DNA from: Cellvibrionaceae bacterium
GTDB lineage: Bacteria; Pseudomonadota; Gammaproteobacteria; Pseudomonadales; Cellvibrionaceae
Assembly (NCBI GenBank): GCA_021151525.1
Contig: JAGKXD010000009.1
Coordinates: 7,618 to 71,617 of the forward strand
Reading direction: 5' to 3'
DNA length: 64,000 bases
A model generated the notes under the pieces. It made no database searches, had not been told where the DNA came from, and saw only the letters and a program-made list of their open reading frames with translations. Position numbers and translations under genes: made by a program. Shown in pieces: positions 50,705-61,669 of this stretch. The number at the start of each line of letters is the position of its first letter. Within the stretch, counting starts at the first letter, position 1.

Positions 50705-53700
50705 CTATTTAATTAATTCTTTAATGTTGGATAGCAACAAGTCTTCTTGGTAAGGCTTGCCCATGTACTTGTTAACACCCAATTCAAACGCATGCTCGCG
50801 GTGTTTTTCACCGGTACGCGAGGTAATCATGATGATTGGGATATCGCGCAGACGCGAACTCGTGCGAATGTTTTTCGCCACCTCGAAGCCGTCCATACGG
50901 GGCATTTCGATATCAAGCAACATCACATCAGGGATATGGTCTTGCAGCAATTGCAGCGCTTCCACACCATCTTTCGCCGTGATGACGCGGAAACCTTCGC
51001 GCTCCAAGAAGCGGCCAGTTACTTTACGTACGGTAACCGAGTCATCCACCACCATAACGGTTTTCTCAGTTTCGTCTGCCACAGGCACTGCGCTTACAGC
51101 GCTTGGGTCGAGCAGGATTGCATGGCTTAAGCCGAGCGCGAGTTGTTCGCGGATAAGTGCGTGCAAATCCAAAATCACCACCACGCTACCATCACCGGTT
51201 ACGGTCGCGCCCGATACACCGCGTACCGAAGCGAATTGCGCACCGAGGGTTTTTACCACGATCTCGCGCGAGCCCAAGAGGCGATCTACCTGCAAGGCCA
51301 CGGTATTTTCGGTGCTGCGCACCAGAATGACCGGCAAGGGCAATGATTGACCATCAAGTTTGGGCGATGAGTCGCTATCCAACATGGTGCCTAGGTAGCG
51401 CACTAAGTAGTTGTCACCAGCGTAGTCGAAACGCGCATCCGGTTCTTGATAGTAGTGCTCAAGCTCGAAAGGGCTGACGCGCACAATACCTTCGATGGTA
51501 TTGAGCGGAATGGCGTAGAGGTCATCGCCAATTTGAACCATCAATGCACGGTTTACCGATACGGTAAACGGCAAGCGGATAGTAAATTCAGTGCCCTCAC
51601 CCCAGCGCGAATCGATAAACATTGCGCCGCCGAGCTGTTTGATCTCGGAGTGCACCACGTCCATGCCCACACCGCGGCCGGAAATTTGCGTTACTTTGTC
51701 AGCAGTAGAGAAACCGGCGTGCAAGATGAACTGCATTAAATCCTGATCGCTGAGCGGTGCATCTTCAGCCATCAGGCCGCGCTCAATAGCTTTTTCACGC
51801 ACGCGCTGCAGGTTAATACCGCGACCATCGTCCGCGAGGCGCAACATTACATCGCCACCTTCACGACCAAGACTGAGGGTGATGCGACCTTCGGCCGCTT
51901 TACCCGCCGCAACACGGTCATCCGGCATTTCAATACCATGGTCCACCGCGTTACGCAGCATGTGCTCCAGTGGCGCAACCATACGTTCCAATACGGTACG
52001 GTCCAATTCACCTTCAACGTTATCCAGCTCGAAATCTACTTCTTTACCGAGTTCAGTCGCCGCTTGGCGAACTATACGGCGCAAACGCGGCACCAAGCGC
52101 GAGAAGGGCACCATGCGCGAACGCATCAGGCCTTCTTGCAAGTCGGTGTTAATACGCGATTGTTGCAAGAGCAGAGTTTCGGTATCGCGGGTTTTATCCG
52201 CAAGAGTGTATTTCAAATCCATCAAGTCAGATGCGGATTCAATCAGCGAGCGCGATAGCTGTTGCAATTGCGAGTAGCGGTCCATCTCCAGCGGGTCGAA
52301 CTGCTCGTGCTGCGCCATTTGCTCCTGACGGAACAACACCTGCGCTTCGGTTTCGATATCCAAACGGCGCAGCTGTTCTTGTAAACGGTGAATGGTTGCA
52401 TCCATCTCTTCAATAGATGAACCCAAGTCGCTGACCTGCTGTTCCATACGGCCACGGCTGATGGAGGTCTCACCCGCAAGGTTTACCAACTCCTCCAACA
52501 ATTCCGCTGAAACTTTTACCACTTCTTGTGGGCCGGCGCGACGCGCCGCCAAGTGTTGTACTTGTGCTGGGCCAGATGAACCTTGGCGAGTGCCGCCAAA
52601 TTCCGCTCCGGGAATTTTTGGCAGTGGCGCGGCCGGTGGTTTGGGCTTAGGTGCAAAAGTCAGTACGTTAGGCTTCTGGCTTGAGTCGGTGGCTGGTCTG
52701 TCGTTATCAACCACCAAACTTGGTCTGCTGTATTCAAAGCTGGGCGCAGAATTTTGTTCGGCTACTGGTTCGAACGCTTGTTCAGCCGCAAACTCTTGCT
52801 CATCTGACTCAACCACCGCAGAACTCGATGAAATATCTTCCAACTCTTCTTCCGCATCATCAACCTGATGCGCCGCCGGAATGTCGCCACTCAAGCGCGC
52901 TTGCACATTGCTCACGCCACTGTGCAATTGATCTTGATAATTGTTGAGCTGTTTAAAGAAGTTTTGATCGAGCTCGGCATCCGTATCCATCTCAATCAAC
53001 ATGGTTTCAAAGTTGTGCGAGAGATCGCCCAAATCTGTGAGACCCGCAAGACGCGCACCACCTTTAAAGGTGTGCAAGCAGCGTTTTAATTCTTCAACAC
53101 AATCGGTGTTGTTCCAATCTTCTTGCCAATCGTGAAGCGCGCGCTCCATGTCTTCGAGCAATTCAGTCGCTTCTTCAATAAAGATTTCAATAATTTCCGG
53201 ATCGAAATCTTCATCGTTTTCAAAACTAGAAATAGGCGCTTTAGCAACAACAGGTTGCTGCACGGGCAGAGGTTTCGGCGCGACAGCTGGAGCTACATTT
53301 TGCGGGGCTGCTGCACTAGGTGTTTCGATGATGGCTTCTTCAGCTTCATCCGCGATTGATTCAAGGGTAATCGTTTCATCGACAAGATCTGCATCGGCAA
53401 CTTGCTCAACAGTAATTCCATCGTCGATTTCTAATTCACTGAGCTCAGCAGCTTCGACCGCAGTTTCCTGCTCGATCATATCTACTTCACTCAATTCACT
53501 TTCAACACTAAGATCTTCATCGACAAGTTCGATGTCTGATAAGTCATCAGCACTGATATCCGCAGTATCAACGCCAGCTACGGAATCAATTATAATTTCC
53601 TCATCCGCAAGATCCAGAACCAAATCTTCATTAGCGAGCAAAGGTTCATCCGCAGATATGTCTACGGAGAATTCATCTGCAACTAATTCAATTTTGTCTT

Positions 53701-56700
53701 CAGACTCTGCACTTGCGTCTAGATCAGAATTCAGCTCACCCAACTCAATAGTTTCGAGTTGTTCAGTTTCTTCTGGTAAGGCGAAGGTAATTTCTTCAGC
53801 GTCATCTAGGTTTATGGCGAGCTCATCTTCTGCAAGCACATCCACAACAGGTAGAGTTGGAACCAGATCAGCATCTGATTCGAGCACCAATTCTTCACCC
53901 AAATCAATTACATCATCTTGCGACAGCGTAATTTCTTCTGCATCCAAATCTATTGCGTCTTCCAATTCGAGCGACGCAAATGCTTGAGATTCATCAGCAA
54001 CATCGGCGGCAATAAGTTCTACTACTGGATTATCCGCAAGCGCATTTTCAGCAACAGATATGGCTTCATGCTCAGCAAGCTCGAGCGTGTCAGCCTGATC
54101 ATGCAATTCAATTTCTTCGTAATCAACTTCTTCAATCAGTGGCACAGCCGCTGATTGATCTTCGACAAGTTGTTCATCAAGCGAAGCTATAGACTCAAAT
54201 TCTGCCGTTGGAAGCTCTTCAACAATTGGTGATTCTGCGTCTGCAGCGGGAGAAGTTTCCGCTTCAGCAATTAAATCATCCAGCGCTTGCAAAATAGAGT
54301 CGGGCGCGTTTACCAAATTTTGGCCCGCTGCAATGGCATCGACCATATCCAGCAAAGCAATGTGCGCGGAATTAATATCGCGGCACAACGGATCTGAACA
54401 CGCTAAACGTTGCGCAATAATTTGCGTATAAACTTGAGCAAGTTTTTCGCCTAAGTTTGCCATCACGGGCAGGTATGCATGGTGAGCACCACGAATCAAA
54501 TTACGCAGTTCATCCAACACGGGTTGCAGTACAGAAACCTCGTCGGGCGCTGATTGCCACTGTGCAATAATTTTGTCCGCATCCAACAGCAGATTCATTT
54601 CTTCTGCCATAAAAATGGATAACAATTCTGGGTCTACCGGACGCTTGCCGTTTTCATCCAACTCTTGTTGACGAACTAGCGGTGCGACGTGAATTTCACG
54701 CAACTCTGCGACGCGCGCCGTAAATTGATGCAAGCGTGGAATATCAACTTGCTCGCCATTTTCAATTTGTGCCAAGCCGGTTTCGGTGTAACTCACCGCA
54801 TCGCGCAGTAATTGCAAAATATCGTCGTTAATAACAACGTGATAAGAACGCAATTCTTTTACAAATTTTTCCAGCGGTGCTGCAAGTTCAGCAATAGGCG
54901 TAATTTCCGCCATATGCGCGCTGCCTTTTAGCGTGTGCAATGCGCGCTGAATACTATCGCTCGGCGGCTCATAAACTGGAGCTTCTGCCTCCATGTGCGC
55001 AATAAATTCTTTCAGAGTTTGCAAATGCGTTACAGCTTCTGCACCGAAAATATCCCACAACTGCGCATCGGCATCATCTGCGCCATCATCTAATGAGTAA
55101 TCGGTTGGCAAGTCAACGTCATGATGGGTAATAGCGCTGCTGTAACTTTGGCTCAGCGCTGCTACTGCATCATCAACAGAAAGTTCTTCATCTGCATGCT
55201 CTGACTCAAGAGTTGCTGCGATTTCTTCGCTAGCAATATCTTCATCCGTTTCAAGCGCAAGAACTTCTTCGTAATGAATTTCTTCAGCAGATTCGTCAGC
55301 ATTTTCAAACTGCAACTCTTCTGCTACTTCTGGGGCAACAGATGCAGCGCCGGACAACAATTCATCTGGCACCATACCCTTCGACAAGGATTCCGCGAGA
55401 CCGCGATAATGTTCGCTTAGCTCTGGATGTGGGTTAGGTAATTTTCGGCTAAAGGCTTCTACCATTGCTGGCAAAATTGCGCGCACTTTTTCAATAATCG
55501 CAACATGCGGCTCGCCCGCTTGAATCGTATTGTCGATAACACGATTCAACATATTTTCGATTGACCAAGATAACTCGCCAACATCATTGGCACCTACCAT
55601 GCGACCACTGCCTTTCAGTGTGTGGAAAGCGCGACGGAATTCGGTTAATGAATTTTCATCTTCAAAATTTTTCGCCCAGCGCGGGAAATATTCCGCGATG
55701 GTTTCAAGCACTTCACCTGCTTCCTCAACGAAAATTTCGACAATTTCATCATCAATATAATTTTCGTCATCGTCGTCGCTAGCGGCAACTTCAGCGGTGG
55801 GCGCAACATCTACTGACGCTTCTTCTGCAACCATTTCAGTTACAGACTCTTGCACAGCTTCAACAGCGACGGGTGTGCTCTCAATAACGTCTTCAACCGG
55901 TAAGTCGAGATTGAGATCCACAACGTCATCGCCAGCAGTGTTTATGGCTTCAACTGTGTCTTTGGCTTCAGCAACAACTGCAGTAGCAGGAGCTGCTTTA
56001 GGTGCATTTAATGAAACCTCTATATTGCCTACAAAAGTTGGCGACACTGAAATTGTGGTCGCTGGTGATGCATAGCGGTTGCCAATAGAAGGGCCATTGC
56101 TTCGCAACAAGCTTGGCGGCTCAGATTGTTCATCCGGCTCAGCCGTTACTTCAGTTTCTGGTGCAATTTCTGGTGCAGTTTCTGGTATAACGGCTTCCGC
56201 GTCCTGCAGTGCTTCTGTTTGCATTGCGGCGTAAGCGGCGGTCAAGCTTGCTTCATCAGCTTCGGCAGCTTCTTGTGTGGTATGTATGCTAGCTTCAGGC
56301 AAACTTGAACGCACTGCATTGATATCGGCAGATGAGATATCGGAACGCGATACTTTGGCAACAGCGTAACCTAAAGCAGCAACACTCTCTTCGGCGACGG
56401 TTAAGAGCAAATCATTTTCTTCTTTGGTGCTGCCGCCACTCAAACGCTCTAAATAATATTCAACGCTGGTAATTGCATCTGCAAGAGTATCTAGCGATGA
56501 CCACTGCGGCGTCATTTCTTGCGCAAGCAATTGCTCTTCAATATAACGCGCACAGGCGCCCAAAATTCTAGCGGCACGCGGGAGCGGCATAATATCCAGA
56601 CCACCGCGAATTTCGCGCAGGGTTTCTGGAACATTTTGCAGGTGTACGCGATCCCATTGCGATGCTATGTATTCAATAATGGCATCTTTCGCATGCTCCA

Positions 56701-58069
56701 AACCATTGCGCGATTCACGCAATACAGATTCTTTCGCTCGCGTTAAAGTAATATCTGCTTCATTGGAGGCGATGTTTTGATTGCTAACATTAGTGGTTTG
56801 TTGTTGCGCAAGACCATCCAATGCATCTTCAATTTCAATGACTTTGCTGGCGATAGACATCAATTGTTCTTGCGACAATTGGCTGTCTGAGTTGGCCACC
56901 ATTTCCAGTGCAGCACCTTGTTCAAGGACTTGTTTGCGCAAATCACCAAGCCCCAGCACCGCCATAGTATCGCCAATGCGTTTGACCACGGGCAAAGCTT
57001 CACTGAGCACAGTTTGCGCATCGCCGCCAGACAAACACACATCCAACGCATGCTTAATAATATTCAATTCTGACTTGAGCGCTTCCACCACAGAGCGCAT
57101 GGCTTCTGGATCAGGTGACGACAATATATTCGCACTGTCTTCACCGGATTCGCGCCCTTCGATGAGGGCATCATCTAAATGATAGGTTTCGTAGATGCGT
57201 TGCAAATGTGAATTGGGCGTGAAACCGGGCGCATGTTTGCCGGCGCGTGCAACGTAATACAATAAATTTTTAATCAGCTCATCATTCGTGTATGAATTGA
57301 GCGCCTTGGTGCCGTGCACGGCGAGAATTTTTATTTCTTTATCGAGCTGGCGCAGCAAATTTTTAATCGCAACACTGATTTCCAGAGCATCAATTTCCAG
57401 CGCTTCAGCCAGAGCCAAACAAATATCCCAGAGGGCGTGACGCGCAGTACCTTGCGTTAATTTTTGCAAGCGATTAAATACTTTTTGCAAATAAGCGAGA
57501 TTTTCATCGCTATTTACATTGCGAATATATCCCGCAGCGGCGTACTGATACATTTGGCGCAGCTTGAGCGCCATCGCCTGAAATTGCACATTGTCTTGCG
57601 CTGCCGGGGAGCGTGCCCCCGTTACTTTTTTGGCCGGCGCCAAGTTGGGTACAAATAATTTGGTATCGGTCAACAAGCTTTCGCCGCGCACTGCGCGCAA
57701 ATCGTTAAGCAGTGGTAATACTACGAGCGGGTTATCTTTGCGGGTGGCCTTTACTTGATCGAGATAAACAGGGAATTGCAAAATCGCACGCATCAACACT
57801 TCTTGCGCTTCGGCGGCATTGGCAACCGAACCTTGAATCATTGCCTGCGTTAGCTTTTCCATTTCTTCGGCGAGCATGGCTGCGCCAAAAAATTCTACCA
57901 TTTGCAAGCTACCGTGCACCTGATGAATATGCGTCAAACAGAAACGGATGCGCACAGCATCTTTGGGATTTTCTACATAGGCTTCGAGTGCTTGACGCGC
58001 TTCCTTTAGGGTTTCGCCAATTTCATGAATTAGCCAATCCAGCGCGGCAAAATTACGATTATCTGCCAT
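50705..58069 (-). CDS. chpA: Hybrid chemotaxis kinase ChpA with multiple Hpt domains
   Basis: A 2454-residue CheA-type kinase, close to the length of Pseudomonas ChpA. Hpt-like domains with the phospho-His motif are seen near residues 50 (HIHQVHGSL), 813 (HTLKGSG), 1045 (HTLKGSA) and 1665 (HTFKGGA). Segments near 486 (LREIRGGLD) and 1193 (RGAHHAYLPV) look like degenerate Hpt or xPt modules. A very acidic Glu/Asp/Ala/Leu-rich linker spans about 1260-1610. The kinase core has dimerisation (ELLEELVNLAGE near 1850), N-box (LEHMLRNAVDHGIE near 2036) and G-boxes (ADDGRGIN, GRGVGMDVV). A CheW domain follows, then a receiver (VMVVDDSVTVRKV; Asp in VMLLDIEMPRMDG). It controls type IV pilus motility through PilG and PilH. 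The frame is intact. Confidence 0.93.
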   Translation of the reverse strand: MADNRNFAALDWLIHEIGETLKEARQALEAYVENPKDAVRIRFCLTHIHQVHGSLQMVEFFGAAMLAEEMEKLTQAMIQGSVANAAEAQEVLMRAILQFPVYLDQVKATRKDNPLVVLPLLNDLRAVRGESLLTDTKLFVPNLAPAKKVTGARSPAAQDNVQFQAMALKLRQMYQYAAAGYIRNVNSDENLAYLQKVFNRLQKLTQGTARHALWDICLALAEALEIDALEISVAIKNLLRQLDKEIKILAVHGTKALNSYTNDELIKNLLYYVARAGKHAPGFTPNSHLQRIYETYHLDDALIEGRESGEDSANILSSPDPEAMRSVVEALKSELNIIKHALDVCLSGGDAQTVLSEALPVVKRIGDTMAVLGLGDLRKQVLEQGAALEMVANSDSQLSQEQLMSIASKVIEIEDALDGLAQQQTTNVSNQNIASNEADITLTRAKESVLRESRNGLEHAKDAIIEYIASQWDRVHLQNVPETLREIRGGLDIMPLPRAARILGACARYIEEQLLAQEMTPQWSSLDTLADAITSVEYYLERLSGGSTKEENDLLLTVAEESVAALGYAVAKVSRSDISSADINAVRSSLPEASIHTTQEAAEADEASLTAAYAAMQTEALQDAEAVIPETAPEIAPETEVTAEPDEQSEPPSLLRSNGPSIGNRYASPATTISVSPTFVGNIEVSLNAPKAAPATAVVAEAKDTVEAINTAGDDVVDLNLDLPVEDVIESTPVAVEAVQESVTEMVAEEASVDVAPTAEVAASDDDDENYIDDEIVEIFVEEAGEVLETIAEYFPRWAKNFEDENSLTEFRRAFHTLKGSGRMVGANDVGELSWSIENMLNRVIDNTIQAGEPHVAIIEKVRAILPAMVEAFSRKLPNPHPELSEHYRGLAESLSKGMVPDELLSGAASVAPEVAEELQFENADESAEEIHYEEVLALETDEDIASEEIAATLESEHADEELSVDDAVAALSQSYSSAITHHDVDLPTDYSLDDGADDADAQLWDIFGAEAVTHLQTLKEFIAHMEAEAPVYEPPSDSIQRALHTLKGSAHMAEITPIAELAAPLEKFVKELRSYHVVINDDILQLLRDAVSYTETGLAQIENGEQVDIPRLHQFTARVAELREIHVAPLVRQQELDENGKRPVDPELLSIFMAEEMNLLLDADKIIAQWQSAPDEVSVLQPVLDELRNLIRGAHHAYLPVMANLGEKLAQVYTQIIAQRLACSDPLCRDINSAHIALLDMVDAIAAGQNLVNAPDSILQALDDLIAEAETSPAADAESPIVEELPTAEFESIASLDEQLVEDQSAAVPLIEEVDYEEIELHDQADTLELAEHEAISVAENALADNPVVELIAADVADESQAFASLELEDAIDLDAEEITLSQDDVIDLGEELVLESDADLVPTLPVVDVLAEDELAINLDDAEEITFALPEETEQLETIELGELNSDLDASAESEDKIELVADEFSVDISADEPLLANEDLVLDLADEEIIIDSVAGVDTADISADDLSDIELVDEDLSVESELSEVDMIEQETAVEAAELSELEIDDGITVEQVADADLVDETITLESIADEAEEAIIETPSAAAPQNVAPAVAPKPLPVQQPVVAKAPISSFENDEDFDPEIIEIFIEEATELLEDMERALHDWQEDWNNTDCVEELKRCLHTFKGGARLAGLTDLGDLSHNFETMLIEMDTDAELDQNFFKQLNNYQDQLHSGVSNVQARLSGDIPAAHQVDDAEEELEDISSSSAVVESDEQEFAAEQAFEPVAEQNSAPSFEYSRPSLVVDNDRPATDSSQKPNVLTFAPKPKPPAAPLPKIPGAEFGGTRQGSSGPAQVQHLAARRAGPQEVVKVSAELLEELVNLAGETSISRGRMEQQVSDLGSSIEEMDATIHRLQEQLRRLDIETEAQVLFRQEQMAQHEQFDPLEMDRYSQLQQLSRSLIESASDLMDLKYTLADKTRDTETLLLQQSRINTDLQEGLMRSRMVPFSRLVPRLRRIVRQAATELGKEVDFELDNVEGELDRTVLERMVAPLEHMLRNAVDHGIEMPDDRVAAGKAAEGRITLSLGREGGDVMLRLADDGRGINLQRVREKAIERGLMAEDAPLSDQDLMQFILHAGFSTADKVTQISGRGVGMDVVHSEIKQLGGAMFIDSRWGEGTEFTIRLPFTVSVNRALMVQIGDDLYAIPLNTIEGIVRVSPFELEHYYQEPDARFDYAGDNYLVRYLGTMLDSDSSPKLDGQSLPLPVILVRSTENTVALQVDRLLGSREIVVKTLGAQFASVRGVSGATVTGDGSVVVILDLHALIREQLALGLSHAILLDPSAVSAVPVADETEKTVMVVDDSVTVRKVTGRFLEREGFRVITAKDGVEALQLLQDHIPDVMLLDIEMPRMDGFEVAKNIRTSSRLRDIPIIMITSRTGEKHREHAFELGVNKYMGKPYQEDLLLSNIKELIK

Positions 58070-58125
58070 GTGGTGCTTTCCTCTTCGTTATTCTCGCGCT
58101 GCGCGTTTTGCGTTAGCAGCTGCTG

Positions 58126-58974
58126 TTATTCGTGTACGTAGATTTGTACTTCATCGGCCGAGACTCGCTGCATTTTAGGATGCTCCCACTCGGTAACCTC
58201 ACCCAAACCTGTGACCAAAATGCCACCCGGCTTTAAGTGTTCAGTGAACGCATTTAAAATATCGCGACGCAACCAGCGACGGAAATACACCAATAAATTT
58301 TGACAAAAGATCACATCAACTTTTACGCCGGGCAAATTATTGTGGTTGATAATATTTGCCTGGGTAAAGCACACGCGTTCGCGCAAACGGCTGACAATTT
58401 CATAATTGCCATCGGTGGTTTGCTTGGTGTAACGCTTAAATTCTTCGGCTTTAACAGATTCAATTTTGCGCTTTGCATAACGACCTTTGCGTGCCGTTGC
58501 CAAGGCCGACATGCTTAAATCAAACGCAGTAATGCCGTAATAGGGGTTGAGCGCAGCCAACTCAAAACAATCGTTGATAACCATGGCGAGCGAATAAGCT
58601 TCTTCGCCTGAGGCACAACCTACACTCCACACATCAAAACTTTGCGTGAGCGATTGATTATTGATTTTGTTTTGCAGGTAATGACGCACATATTCGAGCG
58701 AGGGGCGATGGCGAAAAAAGCTGGTTTCCTTAACCGCAATGCGATCGATGATAACGGTCCACTCCAACATACCCGCAGCACCATTAGTAACTTGCTGGTA
58801 ATAGCGGTCGTAATCATCAATCCCCAGTTCGCGCATACGTGAGGATATTTGCGATTCCAATAGAGCTTTGTGTTGCGGAACCAGCTGCATGCCCGTGCGC
58901 TCTTCCAGCAATTTGCACCACTGTGCAAATTGCTCAAGAGTGAGTGTCGGTAATGTGCGTAATGACCAACCCAT
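58126..58974 (-). CDS. pilK: CheR-type protein-glutamate methyltransferase PilK
   Basis: A 282-residue SAM-dependent methyltransferase. The N-terminal helical domain (about residues 10-80) includes FAQWCKLLEERTGMQLVPQHK. The catalytic domain has the SAM motif VWSVGCASGEEAYSLAMVIND near 115, GITAFDLSMSAL near 147 and VIFCQNLLVYFRRWLRRDIL near 226. It methylates glutamates in the pilus chemoreceptor PilJ. It lies between pilJ and chpA on the minus strand. It is intact even though pilJ is disrupted. Confidence 0.9.
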   Translation of the reverse strand: MGWSLRTLPTLTLEQFAQWCKLLEERTGMQLVPQHKALLESQISSRMRELGIDDYDRYYQQVTNGAAGMLEWTVIIDRIAVKETSFFRHRPSLEYVRHYLQNKINNQSLTQSFDVWSVGCASGEEAYSLAMVINDCFELAALNPYYGITAFDLSMSALATARKGRYAKRKIESVKAEEFKRYTKQTTDGNYEIVSRLRERVCFTQANIINHNNLPGVKVDVIFCQNLLVYFRRWLRRDILNAFTEHLKPGGILVTGLGEVTEWEHPKMQRVSADEVQIYVHE

Positions 58975-59040
58975 AACAAATACCTAATCGACGCCTACAC
59001 AGTTACTCGTTACAACAGAACAGCAAGCGTCAATGCATGA

Positions 59041-60955
59041 TTAAGCTTTTGCTTGGTGTGGATAGATGTCGTCATCATCCAACAAGCTGGTATCCAATTC
59101 CAAATCCGCATCGGAAGACAAATCGTAGCTCGCACCTGTAGGCTTGGGCGAGAACGAATGGCTTTGGCTTTCGCCCGCCACATCTTCCTCTGGCAGCTTG
59201 AAACCGGCCACAGATTCACGCAAGTCGAGCGCCATTTCGGCGAGGTTACCAATCGACTGCGCTGTAGCTGATGTACCTGCAGACGTTTGGGTTGTAATCT
59301 CTTGAATAACGTTCATCGTGTTGGAAATGTGACCTGCAGACGACGCTTGTTGGCGTGCGGCGTTCGAAATGTTTTGAATCAATTCCGCCAAGCTGCTCGA
59401 TACGTTTTCAATTTCTTCCAGTGCCACACCCGCATCCTGTGCGAGGCGCGCACCGCGTACCACTTCAGAGGTGGTTTGTTCCATCGAAATTACCGCTCTT
59501 AGAAGTATCTTGAATCTGTTCACGAATGGTATCCATCCCGTGAATGGTGTTCTGTACCACTTTGGCGCCGTTACCGGCGATAGATACCGCTCGTTCCGCT
59601 ACCGCTGCCGATTCGGCGGCGTTTGCAGATACCTGGTCAATGGTTACGGCCATTTCGTTTACCGCGGCAGACGCACCGGCGATTTCTTGCGCTTGGTGCT
59701 CAGATGCTTCAGCAAGATGAAGTGCAGTTTGCTGTGTTTCTTGCGCCGCTGCCGATACGTTCACCGCTGTTTCGTTGATTCGCGCTACCAGAATACGCAG
59801 CTGGTCGATGGTGAAGTTAATAGAGTCAGCAATCGCACCGGTAAAGTCCTCGGTTACGGTTGCGGTAGTGGTCAAGTCACCGTCCGCGAGGTCGGCCAGT
59901 TCGTCGAGGAGACGCAAAATCGCTGTTTGGTTACGCTCGTTAGTTTCTGCAGTATTCAACAGACGTTTACGAGTACCGCTCAAAATATTCACACCAATAA
60001 CAGCCAAACAGATCAAGAACACAACCGCAGCACCAATAGATACTTTACTGTTAATTGGGCGCGAGCTGGACAAGTCGTTAATTTTATCGGCGGTTTCAGT
60101 TAGTGCTTGCAGAAGTTGTGGCGATTCGGTCAAGAGCGCATCAGATGCCTGACGCGCGCGGAACAGCGTTGCTGAACCTTCAAACATCTCTTGAACGTTT
60201 TTGTTCACGCCTTCATAGAGTTTAGTAATTTTGTCCAAGCTGACGCGCGCACTGGAGTCGGTCACCTTGGAGATGTGCATCATGGAGTCACCTTCTTTCA
60301 TACCGCGCAACATACGGCCATAAACGTTGGCGTCAGTATTAAACTGGTCTGCAGCTTGTGCCGCGTCGGCGTCACCGCGGAGCATCTTGTCCACGTTACG
60401 ACCGATACGTTCCGCAATCCAAGATTGCAGCTGGGCATCTGACACCTGGTCGGCAGGTGCTTTGGTGTCCAACAAAATTTCCACGATATTACGGTGTTCA
60501 GATTGCAAGCTTGGAAGGTTGGCGTTCAGGGTTTTACCTACGCCGTTCAAGGTTACGATCAAGTCTTTGTTTTTTACGATGTCTTGCGCGTTGTTTTTAG
60601 CGCGACCCCAGATACCGGCATAGCCATCGAACTGGGATTTCAATTCGCTCGCTGCACGCTCGTCGCCGCGCAACTGGTTCCAGGTTGCATCCATTTTGGA
60701 TACCACACCCGCCAATTCACCGAAGGCCTTCTCACTACCCGAGGTTGCATCGCGCGAAAGAGCGGTGAGTCGGTAAGCCTGAGCACGCAATTCAGCGATT
60801 TGTTGCAGGTTGTTCTGATCCTTACCGCCATCGCTATAAACGATGTAAGCCGTTGCGAAGAAGGCTATCAACGACAAGCCCCCAATCAATACAGCATAAA
60901 AGATTCCAGGGCTTGTCTTATACGCGCCAACTAGACTTTTTGAATCTGCTTTCAT
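59041..60955 (-). pseudogene. pilJ: Type IV pilus chemoreceptor PilJ, disrupted by an out-of-frame internal deletion
   Basis: Two open frames together represent one pilJ. The first part (start 60955) encodes about 486 residues up to GMDTIREQIQDTSK, with membrane helices near residues 18-38 and 305-325. After the K codon at 59500-59498 the frame runs into ten foreign residues and a TGA at 59465. The second frame resumes at 59496 with AVISMEQTTSEVVRGARLAQDAG and continues to 59041. In the PilJ family about 80 residues lie between these points, including the highly conserved hairpin tip that contacts CheA and CheW; they are absent. This is therefore a deletion of roughly 240 bases plus a frameshift, not a simple slip. 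It could be a real mutation or an assembly collapse. pilI and pilK on either side are intact. Confidence 0.88.
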
Positions 60956-61028
60956 CTAATTACTCCTAACCGACTCTACGTTTTAATTTTTATCCAGGGG
61001 GTAAAATCCAGAACTCTCACATTTAAAG

Positions 61029-61607
61029 CTAGGTCTTCGCCGCGTTAATAAAACGCGGGTCTTCTGCCAAAAGAGCAGGCCTAAAGAGAGACCACCGCTG
61101 CTCACCGGAGGGATAACTTCCCGTCACAAATGGCAGTATGTTCTCTGCTACCGCACCAGCCTGCTCGCTATATTCATCCATGGGAAAATGTTGCATACCG
61201 AATACTTGATCGACCATTAACCCGGAATAAAGTGTTTCAGTTTCCAGAATTAATACGCGACGCTGTTTGCGGCCACCCACTAAACGGTCACCGAAATACG
61301 CCGCGAGATCAAACAATGGCAAGAGGCGGCCACGCACGTTGGCAACGCCTTTTACCCAGGGCTGCACCCCAGGCAAGTGAGTGTAATTGGGAACTTCGAG
61401 CATCTCTGACACTTCACCGATGGGCGCTACAAAGTAACTACCCATAAGTGAAAAACCTATGCCGCTCCATTGCGGGCGAATATCGGTTTGCGCCGGCAAA
61501 CCACGCGCTGCCGCACGGCTACGCTGGGCTAGGTCAATTAGCGCCTCGAAGGCTGCTTGAGGTTCTGACATAACAGCATCCATCTTATCCAACACCGCGT
61601 GATCCAC
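61029..61607 (-). CDS. pilI: CheW-domain adaptor PilI
   Basis: A 192-residue CheW-like protein. The fold is seen in WSGIGFSLMGSYFVAPIGEVSEML (about residues 48-71), LPGVQPWVKGVANVRGRLLPLFDLAAYFG (about 78-106) and RVLILETETLYSGLMVDQVFGM (about 116-137). It couples PilJ to the ChpA kinase. The open frame begins with GTG at 61607; in-frame ATGs at 61583 and 61571 are alternatives and the start is uncertain. It lies between pilH and pilJ, the standard Pil-Chp order. Confidence 0.88.
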   Translation of the reverse strand: MDHAVLDKMDAVMSEPQAAFEALIDLAQRSRAAARGLPAQTDIRPQWSGIGFSLMGSYFVAPIGEVSEMLEVPNYTHLPGVQPWVKGVANVRGRLLPLFDLAAYFGDRLVGGRKQRRVLILETETLYSGLMVDQVFGMQHFPMDEYSEQAGAVAENILPFVTGSYPSGEQRWSLFRPALLAEDPRFINAAKT

Positions 61608-61669
61608 AGCGGCGGCGGAATATAATTATTGTGTGTGACGATTTGAAGTTGCAGACAGCAACTCCTCTG

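Noticed and set aside
53148..53987. A 279-residue Ser-rich open frame on the plus strand opposite chpA
   Set aside because: It is the antisense shadow of the acidic Glu/Asp/Leu linker of ChpA; composition follows from the complement and there is no ribosome site or independent context.
59041..59523. A separate small methyl-accepting protein gene downstream of pilJ
   Set aside because: Its first nine residues have no family resemblance and the rest is plainly the C-terminal part of PilJ in another frame, so it is treated as part of one broken gene.
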